Shown here one piece after another: positions 9,139-17,620 of a DNA stretch of 64,000 nt. Numbering within the stretch: the first letter of the stretch is position 1; every line of letters begins with the position of its first letter. The notes under the pieces are model-generated. The model saw nothing but the letters and a program-made list of their open reading frames with translations. It was not told the DNA's origin and did not search any database. This DNA is from Pedobacter sp. FW305-3-2-15-E-R2A2 (GTDB lineage: Bacteria > Bacteroidota > Bacteroidia > Sphingobacteriales > Sphingobacteriaceae). The position numbers and the translations under genes are program-made. The stretch lies in the NCBI RefSeq assembly GCF_038446955.1, contig NZ_CP151803.1, positions 1,054,001 through 1,118,000 on the forward strand, read 5' to 3'.

Positions 9139-9594
9139 TTAATCTTTATCCTCGAATTTGTTGGGCACGATGAGTACAGGACATGCCGATTTTCTGGCTA
9201 CATGCTCTGCCACACTTCCCATTAAGAAGTGGTATAGACCGGTGCGTCCATATGTGCCGATCACAATCAGGTTGGAGCCCCATTCATCTGATTGCTGAAT
9301 AATACCATGTGCTGCACTATCGATCACACTCAGATAGGTGGTCGGGATTCCCAGGCTATATTTTGATTCTATTTCTTTAAGGAGCATATGACTGTTCTCC
9401 TCACTATTGTCGTAAGTTTCTAAAAAAACAGGCGCTAAAGTCAGGTCCGGATTAATATTTGCCGGTATCGGCTCTATGATGTTCACCAGTGCTACCTCGG
9501 CACCAAATGTCTTTGCGATCTCATAACCTGTTTTGGCCGCCTTTTCAGAACAGGTACTATTGTCGACCGCAATTAAAATTTTTTTAAGGTTCAT
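9139..9594 (-). CDS. Universal stress protein (UspA family)
   Basis: This single-domain, 151-residue USP is cytoplasmic. The N-terminal KKILIAVDNSTCSEKA strand-loop and the C-terminal ATP-binding motif G-x2-G-x9-G-S (GTYGRTGLYHFLMGS) followed by CPVLIVP are intact, so it is expected to bind ATP. It is transcribed alone; downstream lies the bidirectional terminator. Confidence 0.92.
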   Translation of the reverse strand: MNLKKILIAVDNSTCSEKAAKTGYEIAKTFGAEVALVNIIEPIPANINPDLTLAPVFLETYDNSEENSHMLLKEIESKYSLGIPTTYLSVIDSAAHGIIQQSDEWGSNLIVIGTYGRTGLYHFLMGSVAEHVARKSACPVLIVPNKFEDKD

Positions 9595-9932
9595 GATCTT
9601 ACAAATTAAAGGTGATACTATAGATACATCCTGTACCTATTAATTGTTTTTCCATGGGGATATTATAAAAATACGAAATTTTTGAAAAAAGGACAATGGC
9701 CGCTTAAATGTATGAGGGATTAGTGAGCATTCTGTATAATTTCTCTACAGGTACTGTTGATGTGGAAATTAGGCTATCCTCTTATTTACGGCCAGAAAGC
9801 GGTTGGAATGCCTGCCCGTTAGCATACAACAAATAATTTTCTTAAGTGATTTAGGTTTGGCCGAAAATTTGTTGTAAACTTAATGTACGATATATTTTAT
9901 ATTAATTTATTTTCAGTGGTTTTCAAAACAAA
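9595..9932. promoter_or_regulatory. Intergenic region with inverted repeat around a promoter box, upstream of the VgrG cluster
   Basis: No gene is seen in these 338 bases. The right half holds the likely promoter of the VgrG cluster: TAGGTTTG at 9852-9859 fits TAnnTTTG. It is framed by an inverted repeat with 9-base perfect arms (ACAACAAAT at 9826-9834 and ATTTGTTGT at 9867-9875). That arrangement suits an operator over the promoter or a 5' stem. The left half should contain the stress-gene promoter on the minus strand, but I cannot place it. Confidence 0.45.
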
Positions 9933-10733
9933 ATGAAAGGATTAAATTATACAGCAAGGACACCTGGTGCCCGGATTTCCGGATTCAACTGGAATAATGT
10001 CTCGGGTGGCCAAAACACCAAAAAACCTGCTATACTTGTTTTTGTAAATGGTTATAGGATGTCTATGCCTGTTGCAAATATTGTGCGTGAGTTTAAACGT
10101 AGTGATGAAGTGACTCTGGTAGACGTAAACGACTACTGGAGTGATATCGATGATCAGTTTAAAAGCAGGTTAAATGATCAGTATGCATTTTATGCAGATG
10201 GGGATGCTCCAACATTGACAGCAAAGAACGGAATGGGTTTTAATGCACGCAAAATGCACGGTCGTAAGGCCGCACAGAACCTGATCAGAAAGATCTCCGT
10301 ATTAAAATTCAATGATACCCCGCCAAATACCACACCCAGCAGGGCAGATTTCGGCATCACTAATGCCGCTAAAAAGATTCCTATAGATATCGTTTGTCAT
10401 AGTATGGGCTATGCCTATGCGCTGGGAATGATTGAAGAACTGACCGAATCCGGGTATTGGGTAGACCGGCTTTATGCCCTTGCTCCGGAAAACCCCACAG
10501 CAGGTTATACTCCAGATTTTTTAGATGTTGCGAATCAATACGGAAGCGGGCCTGGCGATCCCTGGTACCAGCAAGATAGAATTGCCCCACAGGATAAGAT
10601 TCCCGGCATCAGACAAAGGGCATTTATTCCGGAAGGAATAGATAAAGGGCCATATGATAGCCATAGCATTGCCAATTACGGCTGGATATTTAAGATCAAA
10701 CAATACCAGCAAGGATACATTTCACCAAGATAA
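9933..10733 (+). CDS. Alpha/beta-hydrolase (lipase-like), candidate type VI effector
   Basis: The 266-residue product has no signal peptide. A strand-nucleophile-helix element IDIVCHSMGYAYALGM places the nucleophile at Ser157. The usual first glycine of GxSxG is Cys (C-H-S-M-G). His244 in DSHSIANYGW near the C-terminus is a good candidate catalytic histidine. An oxyanion-like FVNGYRMS stretch follows the first beta-strand. It opens the VgrG cluster and is followed one base later by a lipoprotein gene, the arrangement expected for a Tle-type phospholipase effector with periplasmic immunity. The hydrolase fold is well supported. The effector role is inferred from position and from the absence of a secretion signal. 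Confidence 0.65.
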   Translation: MKGLNYTARTPGARISGFNWNNVSGGQNTKKPAILVFVNGYRMSMPVANIVREFKRSDEVTLVDVNDYWSDIDDQFKSRLNDQYAFYADGDAPTLTAKNGMGFNARKMHGRKAAQNLIRKISVLKFNDTPPNTTPSRADFGITNAAKKIPIDIVCHSMGYAYALGMIEELTESGYWVDRLYALAPENPTAGYTPDFLDVANQYGSGPGDPWYQQDRIAPQDKIPGIRQRAFIPEGIDKGPYDSHSIANYGWIFKIKQYQQGYISPR

Positions 10734-10734
10734 C

Positions 10735-11313
10735 ATGACTAAAAACATTATCTTAATCTGCATCGCAGTTTTATTTCTGTTTGGCACGGCCAGCAGTTGC
10801 ATCAATAAAAATAAAAATATGAGTTCTGAAGAAACAACAAAAATGGATACGACAGCACAAGAAGAATTGAAAACAGCAGCCCACCAGATCCTGACCTCAT
10901 GGCTTGCCGAAGGTATTGAAGGTGTTCAATTCCTTAAGGGAAGTGAATGGAAAATCGATGAGCAGGTTTTTCTGAACAGCAGCAATGACAAAGGATACCT
11001 GTTATTGCTCAATCAGGATAAGGACCCACAGGCAGAGCTGGATTATGTTCAGGTTCTGTATGCCAGCAAAGAAGATGGAAAATGGAACATTTACCTGGAA
11101 TCTTTGCCCAATTTGGTGATTCCCAGAAAAAAAGAAAACGGAAGTTTTGTGGCCAATACGCTCAGCCAGCTGGCAGCTGCAGGAGAGAAAGAAATTGGAC
11201 GGCAATATAAAAATGGCAACGGAGAGATTAATGATGAGTTCATCAACAAAGAATTCAATGAAGATCTAAAGAAAAACCATCAGCGTTTTTTATCGAGAAA
11301 AATTAAGAACTAA
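10735..11313 (+). CDS. Lipoprotein, candidate immunity protein for the upstream hydrolase
   Basis: The start is ATG 10735, one base after the hydrolase stop; a longer in-frame start at 10654 would lie inside the hydrolase. The 192-residue product has a signal peptide with lipobox ASSC (Cys 22), so it is exported and lipidated. The mature part (about 35-190) is mixed alpha/beta with a helix followed by a curled sheet, compatible with an NTF2-like shape, but I recognise no named family. Tight coupling to a lipase-like gene suggests a periplasmic immunity role. An accessory of the spike is the alternative. Confidence 0.6.
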   Translation: MTKNIILICIAVLFLFGTASSCINKNKNMSSEETTKMDTTAQEELKTAAHQILTSWLAEGIEGVQFLKGSEWKIDEQVFLNSSNDKGYLLLLNQDKDPQAELDYVQVLYASKEDGKWNIYLESLPNLVIPRKKENGSFVANTLSQLAAAGEKEIGRQYKNGNGEINDEFINKEFNEDLKKNHQRFLSRKIKN

Positions 11314-11333
11314 CCAGCCCAGCACCTAAGACC

Positions 11334-13151
11334 ATGGAAGAAAGAATTATCACTACGATCAGTATTGATGGGAAACCTATCTCTACTTTTTCGAACTTAA
11401 TGATCAGACAATCATTCAATAATCACCATTTTTTTGAACTGTATGTGAACCACGATACATTTGAAAACCTTGGAGATTACCGTCCAAATAACTCAAAGGG
11501 ACATATAGGTAAACAAATTCTGGTGACCATTACAGAAACATTATCCAGAGCAGAAACACTCTTTGCAGGTGTGATCTGTGAAGTCGCTATGGAGCAAAGC
11601 CATGGCATGCACGGAGAGTTGGTACTCAGAGGTTATAGCCCAACCATCCTGATGGATTATGGTCCGGTATTACAAAGCTATATGGCCAAAAGCCTGTCTG
11701 AGATTGTGCAAAAATCGACCATGAAAATGGTGAGTAATGACCTCAATATGAAGATTGAGCCGAAATTCACGAAGAAGATCAACTATATGGTTCAATATAA
11801 GGAAAGTACTTTCTCCTTCCTGAACCGGTTATCTGCTGAATATGGAGAATGGTTCTATTATGATGGACAAAATACCTATTTCGGCCGACCTAAAGCGCAA
11901 AAGGAAATTAATCTGACCTATGGCCGGGAAATCAGCGCTATGAACTGGTCGATGAAGGTGAGTCCGGTGAATTTTTCTCAGTATTCTTACAATTCAGACA
12001 ACGATTATATTCACGAAACCACCGCTCCTTCTACAGAAGATTCGGATAATGACAATGGTTTTGCCGCTGCTGCCTCAGGAAAGATGTTCTCTGAGGATAT
12101 CAACATCCCGATTAAACCCAGAGTTCAGGATCAGCAGGAACTTGGTGAACTGATTGCTGCCCGTAAAGCAGCTGCAACTGCAGATCTGGTAGCCCTTGTT
12201 GCAAAAACCAGCAGTCCGGCAGTAGTGATTGGTGGAATTGCCAATATTAAGGTTTCTAAAAAAGGAGTACTTGACTTCGTTACTGAAGATTATGGTAAAT
12301 ATCTGCTCACCTCTATTGTGCACGAAGTGGATGGAAATGGACGATATAGAAATACCATTGAAGGCATTCCCGCCCTTAATGAGGTAATTCCGGTAAAACA
12401 AGCCCGTTATCCTGTTGCCGAAGCGCAGGTGGCGACTGTAAAATACAATAATGATCCGATGAATATGGGACGGGTGAAGGTGGAGCTCCTATGGCAGAAA
12501 CCAATAAATGAAACTACCGACTGGGTTCGGGTATTGACACCGGATGCCGGTAGCAGTGACCTGATCAGCGTTAACAGAGGATATGTATTTGTTCCTGAAG
12601 TAGGTGATCAGGTGATCGTAGGTTTCAGGTATAATGATCCCAACCGCCCTTTCATTATGGGTAGCATTTTCCATGGCAAAACCGCCGCAGGAGGATTGGA
12701 AAAAAACCACATGAAAAGCATCACCACGCGTACCGGTCACCTGGTTGAATTTGACGACAGTGAGGAAAATCATGGGATTAAGATCACGGATAAAAACAGC
12801 AATATCATTCATATAGATACCAAAGGAAACAACATCACCGTCACTGCCAATGAAACGATGACCTTCAATGCGAAAAACATGAAGATCAATGTGGCCGAAA
12901 ATATGGACATGCAGATTGGTCAGAATATGACCACCAATGCAGGTGAAAATATTAAGGTGAGGGCAGTGCAATGGCATGAACTTTCCGCAAAAGACATCAA
13001 AGAGAAAGCGGAAGCAAGTATTACCGTACAATCTAAAAAACACTCCAATACGGCCGATGATGTACGTGTGGTGAGTTCTGTGGCAGATCTTCAGATGTTC
13101 TCGGGGAAATCTATTGTGGCAAAAAGTACAGAAAAAAGTAAACTTTTCTAG
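11334..13151 (+). CDS. vgrG: Type VI secretion spike protein VgrG
   Basis: This 605-residue VgrG has recognisable gp27/gp5-like parts. The N-terminal half carries the phage-tail-hub region (QSFNNHHFFELYVN near 25; QYKESTFSFLNRLSAEYGEW near 165). The gp5 OB-fold is at about 360-460 (MGRVKVELLWQ, GDQVIVGFRYNDPNRPFIMG). The C-terminus (about 480-600) is an NAKNMKINVAENMD-type beta-helix with short repeats. It forms the trimeric tip that carries effectors. No sheath, Hcp, baseplate or ClpV gene is in the window, so it is an orphan spike gene working with a system encoded elsewhere, in Bacteroidota most likely T6SS subtype iii. Confidence 0.9.
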   Translation: MEERIITTISIDGKPISTFSNLMIRQSFNNHHFFELYVNHDTFENLGDYRPNNSKGHIGKQILVTITETLSRAETLFAGVICEVAMEQSHGMHGELVLRGYSPTILMDYGPVLQSYMAKSLSEIVQKSTMKMVSNDLNMKIEPKFTKKINYMVQYKESTFSFLNRLSAEYGEWFYYDGQNTYFGRPKAQKEINLTYGREISAMNWSMKVSPVNFSQYSYNSDNDYIHETTAPSTEDSDNDNGFAAAASGKMFSEDINIPIKPRVQDQQELGELIAARKAAATADLVALVAKTSSPAVVIGGIANIKVSKKGVLDFVTEDYGKYLLTSIVHEVDGNGRYRNTIEGIPALNEVIPVKQARYPVAEAQVATVKYNNDPMNMGRVKVELLWQKPINETTDWVRVLTPDAGSSDLISVNRGYVFVPEVGDQVIVGFRYNDPNRPFIMGSIFHGKTAAGGLEKNHMKSITTRTGHLVEFDDSEENHGIKITDKNSNIIHIDTKGNNITVTANETMTFNAKNMKINVAENMDMQIGQNMTTNAGENIKVRAVQWHELSAKDIKEKAEASITVQSKKHSNTADDVRVVSSVADLQMFSGKSIVAKSTEKSKLF

Positions 13152-13168
13152 TTTGATTGACCACAGGT

Positions 13169-14035
13169 ATGGATGTGCATAACATAGAAAAAAAGAACCA
13201 TTTAAAATGGAGTCCGGCACCCTTTAGCCGTTGGTTTGGGGTAGCCCTTGATTTTATAACCCCTGAAAAGGGTAGCCGGGTAAGCTTTGAGGTTCATGTC
13301 GAAAATGTAGGTATGCTATCTGATGGTTCTTACCATTTTCGCATCAACAGGGATAAGCATATTTTCATAGATGATTACGAGCCTGATCTTGTGATCGATG
13401 AAATTGCGGTAAAGTGCAGCGAATTTATTTATCCTCTGGATATTCAGGTTTCTCCTGAAGGGGTATGGACGGGTAGGACCATCCATGGAGAGCTGATCAA
13501 AAGATGGCCGGATTTTAAACAGAAGATGCTGGATGAATACAACGGGGGATATATTGTTCACTACCTGAATAAAATGGAGGAGAATGTGCTGGATCATAAG
13601 AAATTTAGTAAAGCCTTGGAGAAAGACCTTTTCCTGACGCTTTTCTTTAAAAGTACTGCCGCAATCTTCAGACAGAAAGAAGCGGTAACGACAGTTGCAT
13701 TCCCGACGGTACCTACGGAAAGTTCATTTTACTACGCGATAACTGCGGAAATTAAGATAGAGGAAGACCGGACAACCGCGAAGATCAGCGGAACGCTGGA
13801 TCCTGATACTCCTGTATTTGTTTACAGTAAGATTCCGACACAAACAGAACTGGAAATTAATTATGTGCTGGATCCGGAACTAAATCAGATCAGGACCATA
13901 TGGGGAACTGGTTTTGCGGAATTGAATACCGGAAGGGTCGAAACACGTTTTACAGCATTTCATATCAAGGACCGTGATGTAGCCGCTGAGGTTGTAGAAA
14001 ATAAAGCCGGCGGTTCACTTTATTATATAGGATAA
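13169..14035 (+). CDS. Unknown protein between VgrG and the PAAR-like protein
   Basis: This 288-residue protein starts at ATG 13169; an upstream TTG at 13157 is in frame but only 6 bases after vgrG. It has no signal peptide or membrane segment. The first 110 residues look like an Ig-like beta-sandwich (SFEVHVENVGMLSDGSYHFR). A helical section follows (about 110-170), and the last 120 residues are again beta-rich. I do not recognise the family. Its position between the spike and the tip protein suggests an adaptor/chaperone or a spike-borne cargo. Translation is probably coupled to the PAAR-like gene, 8 bases downstream. Confidence 0.65.
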   Translation: MDVHNIEKKNHLKWSPAPFSRWFGVALDFITPEKGSRVSFEVHVENVGMLSDGSYHFRINRDKHIFIDDYEPDLVIDEIAVKCSEFIYPLDIQVSPEGVWTGRTIHGELIKRWPDFKQKMLDEYNGGYIVHYLNKMEENVLDHKKFSKALEKDLFLTLFFKSTAAIFRQKEAVTTVAFPTVPTESSFYYAITAEIKIEEDRTTAKISGTLDPDTPVFVYSKIPTQTELEINYVLDPELNQIRTIWGTGFAELNTGRVETRFTAFHIKDRDVAAEVVENKAGGSLYYIG

Positions 14036-14043
14036 GATCGTTT

Positions 14044-14556
14044 ATGGAAGAGACAGAATATACAACGAGTAAGGCGGAGAAAAGTGGTTTTCTCGTTTGT
14101 CAGGGCGCACAATGTATGTGTAAATTCGGCTCTGGCCCTGCTGAATTACTTGTACTGACACAAACTAAGCACTTTGTGAATGACAATGCGGGTTCTCAGA
14201 AACTGATTGCTTCACATCTGGATATTGGTGTTCCATACAAACCGCCTTTTTTTGGCAGTTGTAAGAAAATGCTCAATAAACCCTGCAATCCGGTGATTAC
14301 CGAATGGAAGGAATATTATGAGGATGTAGAGCTGAGCCATGGTGGAATGCCTTTGCTGGATAAAAGCACTTGTACCTGTGCAATCGGTACGCCGGATTGC
14401 ATTAATATTATTCAACATGGACAAAAAGGCTCGGCTTCAGGAGCCAATGCAGCAAACGCAGAAGAAAAAGTACACAGTCAGATCAATCCACTGGTTAATC
14501 CAAAGGCAATTGATGATAAGGATCCTTTTGCAGGTGTAAATTTAACAGGCGAATAG
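14044..14556 (+). CDS. PAAR-like spike-tip protein (DUF4280)
   Basis: The 170-residue product matches DUF4280, a PAAR-like family placed at the tip of contractile injection systems. Evidence is the cysteine pattern CQGAQCMCKFG near the start, CKKMLNKPCNP in the middle and STCTCAIGTPDC towards the end, with Gly/Pro-rich turns between. These cysteines probably bind a metal and shape the cone. The last 35 residues (Ala/Asn/Lys-rich) look like a flexible tail. It is encoded between the unknown protein and the very large protein, the usual place for a tip that loads the next gene's product. Confidence 0.8.
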   Translation: MEETEYTTSKAEKSGFLVCQGAQCMCKFGSGPAELLVLTQTKHFVNDNAGSQKLIASHLDIGVPYKPPFFGSCKKMLNKPCNPVITEWKEYYEDVELSHGGMPLLDKSTCTCAIGTPDCINIIQHGQKGSASGANAANAEEKVHSQINPLVNPKAIDDKDPFAGVNLTGE

Positions 14557-14558
14557 TT

Positions 14559-17500
14559 ATGGCAGGAGTTAAAGAAATAAAACCAGAAGGCTTTAATGAA
14601 AGCAGCACGAAACCAGGTGGTATTCCCCTTGTTGCACCGGGATCAATGCGGAAAAGAAATGTGACAGGGGAGAATGGACAGGCTTATGTGCTGTTCGAAA
14701 TTCCTTATGAAAAGGACACCCGTTTTATGGCGGAGCTGGATAAGAATACGGCCAACCCGCAAACTACACTGAGTGGATTGAAATGGTTCTGGATCTATAA
14801 TTTTAAAGGACAAATTGTTGGAGAGTGGACCGGTGAAGCTGCAAAAACATATACAGAGGCAACCGGACAACCGGATAAATATAACATTGGTAAAAAATAT
14901 ATACAGTCTCAGTATGCGTTAGTTGGCGCACAGAAACTAAAGCCTGGCAGGGTATTCTGGATGGAAGCATTTAGTCTGCGCCCTGAGCTAAAATCTCCGG
15001 TAGGTGCATTTGTGGTGATGGTGGCAGAAAAACCTATCGTCGTAGAGATCATTGCCGAGAAACCCCTGAGTAAATGTGGTTGTAATGGAGATCAGCCTAC
15101 GGAATACCGATATGGAGAACTCCTGAAAGTTCAGCTGCTGATCCATGAGCTTCGTGGGCAGCATACGGTAATTGTAGAGGTGAAGAGTAAGGATGGAAAG
15201 CAATTGGGGCGTCAGGTACTGACTGCTCTGGTACCTGAGAAAATGGAAGAAACCAATAGTTTTATTGGTGTCAACTATAATTTTACAGGAGAAGTCAATT
15301 TCATCCTGGATAATAAATGGAAGGAAATGCTAGGCCATCAGCAAGGACAGAAAAAAGAATTCGTTGTCCATGTTGGGGTTTGGGAAAACCTGACTGAAGG
15401 TAAACCGCTGGCCAGATTTACCACACAACCGGTTGCCAACTCAACTCATGTGAGTCCGGTAAAGATGCTGCCGAAACAAATTTCACAACGGGATTCCAGC
15501 GTGCTGACCTTGCTTTATGATACAGATGAAGTTGCAAATGCCAGACAGGAGCAAAGCAATCAGGTCGCTAAAATCGGTGTTTCCGCAGTGAAAACCATTT
15601 GTTATGCAGATTGTAAGTATGAAGCAATTCATATTGAAGAGATTGTTCCAGGGGCAAAAGAAGCAGCAGCGAAAGAAAACAAGAAGGAATACGACAATAG
15701 AAAGTTCGTCATGCTGGAAGAGAAAGCTGATGCAGCAACAGGGCCAAGAAAGGTGCTTCATGATTTTACGCACATGACCTATAACATTGTTGCAGGAGCG
15801 GATAAAGGACAGAAAGAAATCACCATTACACTGGCCGAAGTACAGGTAAATGATAAAGTATGTATCAATAACCCCAGACATACGGGCAAAGTATTTAACA
15901 CGGAGAAGATAGACGAAGCGATAGAGCTGGAAAAGAATCAGCCAGTTACTCCCGAAAGAAATGCGTTCATGAAAATTATTGACGGAGGAAAATATACTTC
16001 TAATGTGAGTGGAACCGGCAGTACTTCTAAATTGAAGACGGAGCAGAAACCCGGGTTTTTAATTCTCAATGGGAATACCGACGAAATATTTAAGTTTAAA
16101 GCGGCCTATCAGTATGGTGATATGGATAGTTTCTCTTATCTTTTTTCTTTATGGAATCCTGCAAAAGCGAAACATAAACTGTACCCTTTACTGGTACAAA
16201 GCTGCCGCTACCAGCGACCGGTTACTTTTGCGGTCTATCCGGATATCAAATGGGCCATCAATATTAAGTTCAATTTTGAAAATTTAGGTTGGTTTGAACA
16301 GCAAAAATGGTATAAAGCCTCAAAATATAAGCTGAAGGCGGTCGTATTTGAAGAAACGACCATCAATTTCAATAGCCCTGAACTTCAGGTTGTAGGTGTA
16401 CAACGTTCTGCGGGCGTGATCATTCAGGAAAACAGCAAAGAAGAGCGTAAGAGAAAAAAAGAGGAGTTTGATCCAACCAAAAGCAAAAAGTTAGGCGCCG
16501 GAAGGACGATCTGGGATGTTGGGAAAGATATCGAACTCAACCTGGAAGCACAATGGAATGGTGGGGATAAAAAGGTAGAGCTCACCGATAAATTTCTTAA
16601 GGACGTTTACAGTAAATTCAGGATTGGCTTTGAAATTTACAAGGAGGTTGCCCGGATTATAAAAGGGCAAGGAACACCAAGGGAAAGCATTGATGAGAAA
16701 CAAAAGACCGTTTTTGAGAAATTCAAGAAAGGGCTGACCAGGGAGCGCAAAAAATTAAGCTTTGAATTTACGCCGCCTTCTATTGCAGCCAGCATTGGTT
16801 GGGGACTAGCCGAAGAAAATAACAGCAGTGACCCTTCGCTAAACAACTTGAATAGCCTTGTTGTGGATTATGCCCTGGAATTCAGTCCTATTTTTGGCGC
16901 CTCCATCAAACTGGATTTAATCGCCCTGGTACAAAATGCACATCCTATTGCATATGTAGTGGTCAAACTGGTCGACTTTGCTGCGGCGATGGGTGATGCT
17001 GAAATTATTGCAGAAGTAAAACTGAACGGAGACCTTAACCTGAAAGGAAGTGGTACCAAGAACCTGATGACAGGTGCGAACACCATGACCAATAAGCAAT
17101 ACCTTCAGGATACCAAAGCCAAACCCCTGGAAGGTGATATCAAAATTGAATTAACCGTAACTTTAAAGTTCAAAAAAGACAAAACTTACGATGCTTTCGT
17201 TTATAAGGTAATTGTAAGTGGAGAAATCAGTGCCGAAGCCAAAACATTTGTTAAACTTGGCGCTGCGGTGCAGGTGGATGAAAAAGGATTGCACATTGCA
17301 TGGGAGTTTGTTTTTGGAGGAATCAAGATGACGGTGGTGCTGAAGGCAAGCATCAAAGGTGAATCCAAAGGCCGAAGGAGAGATAGGCCTGATGAGAAAC
17401 CGAAGGAGGACACCTTTCTCAATACTGATAACAAATGGGAATTTGTGCTCCTTAAAGAATCCACCTGGCCAATGGGGAACTGGTATTTTGATGATCCCGA

Positions 17501-17597
17501 TAAACAGACTGCAAATGCACCTGCTACGTCCACACCGGCGTCAACACCAGGTAAGGCCGGCCCAGTCAAAAATGGAGGAGCGTCAGGGACATGGTAA
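14559..17597 (+). CDS. Large beta-rich protein, candidate spike-associated effector
   Basis: This is a 1012-residue protein with no signal peptide, starting 2 bases after the PAAR-like gene. Residues 1-300 read as two or three Ig-like beta-sandwich modules (KWFWIYNFKGQIVGEW; a CGCNG turn near 170). Residues 310-470 contain a long Lys/Glu-rich stretch, and 480-620 a second beta domain. After a charged helical linker (about 680-740) comes a region of alternating hydrophobic strands (about 750-930) that could form an amphipathic sheet or barrel. The tail is Pro/Ala/Thr-rich and disordered. I find no nuclease, lipase or peptidoglycanase motif. Its place behind DUF4280 and before a lipoprotein suggests an effector with the C-terminal part as toxin. 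A structural spike extension is also possible. Confidence 0.6.
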   Translation: MAGVKEIKPEGFNESSTKPGGIPLVAPGSMRKRNVTGENGQAYVLFEIPYEKDTRFMAELDKNTANPQTTLSGLKWFWIYNFKGQIVGEWTGEAAKTYTEATGQPDKYNIGKKYIQSQYALVGAQKLKPGRVFWMEAFSLRPELKSPVGAFVVMVAEKPIVVEIIAEKPLSKCGCNGDQPTEYRYGELLKVQLLIHELRGQHTVIVEVKSKDGKQLGRQVLTALVPEKMEETNSFIGVNYNFTGEVNFILDNKWKEMLGHQQGQKKEFVVHVGVWENLTEGKPLARFTTQPVANSTHVSPVKMLPKQISQRDSSVLTLLYDTDEVANARQEQSNQVAKIGVSAVKTICYADCKYEAIHIEEIVPGAKEAAAKENKKEYDNRKFVMLEEKADAATGPRKVLHDFTHMTYNIVAGADKGQKEITITLAEVQVNDKVCINNPRHTGKVFNTEKIDEAIELEKNQPVTPERNAFMKIIDGGKYTSNVSGTGSTSKLKTEQKPGFLILNGNTDEIFKFKAAYQYGDMDSFSYLFSLWNPAKAKHKLYPLLVQSCRYQRPVTFAVYPDIKWAINIKFNFENLGWFEQQKWYKASKYKLKAVVFEETTINFNSPELQVVGVQRSAGVIIQENSKEERKRKKEEFDPTKSKKLGAGRTIWDVGKDIELNLEAQWNGGDKKVELTDKFLKDVYSKFRIGFEIYKEVARIIKGQGTPRESIDEKQKTVFEKFKKGLTRERKKLSFEFTPPSIAASIGWGLAEENNSSDPSLNNLNSLVVDYALEFSPIFGASIKLDLIALVQNAHPIAYVVVKLVDFAAAMGDAEIIAEVKLNGDLNLKGSGTKNLMTGANTMTNKQYLQDTKAKPLEGDIKIELTVTLKFKKDKTYDAFVYKVIVSGEISAEAKTFVKLGAAVQVDEKGLHIAWEFVFGGIKMTVVLKASIKGESKGRRRDRPDEKPKEDTFLNTDNKWEFVLLKESTWPMGNWYFDDPDKQTANAPATSTPASTPGKAGPVKNGGASGTW

Positions 17598-17620
17598 CAT
17601 AGATGGATTAAAAATGAAAA

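Noticed and set aside
12489-13220. Antisense 243-residue ORF across the end of vgrG
   Set aside because: Composition (His/Cys/Phe-rich) reflects the reverse of the VgrG beta-helix repeats; no promoter or ribosome site.
14044-14556. DUF4280 gene as a ferredoxin or zinc-finger protein because of its cysteines
   Set aside because: Cysteine spacing does not match ferredoxin, and the context behind VgrG fits a PAAR-like tip.
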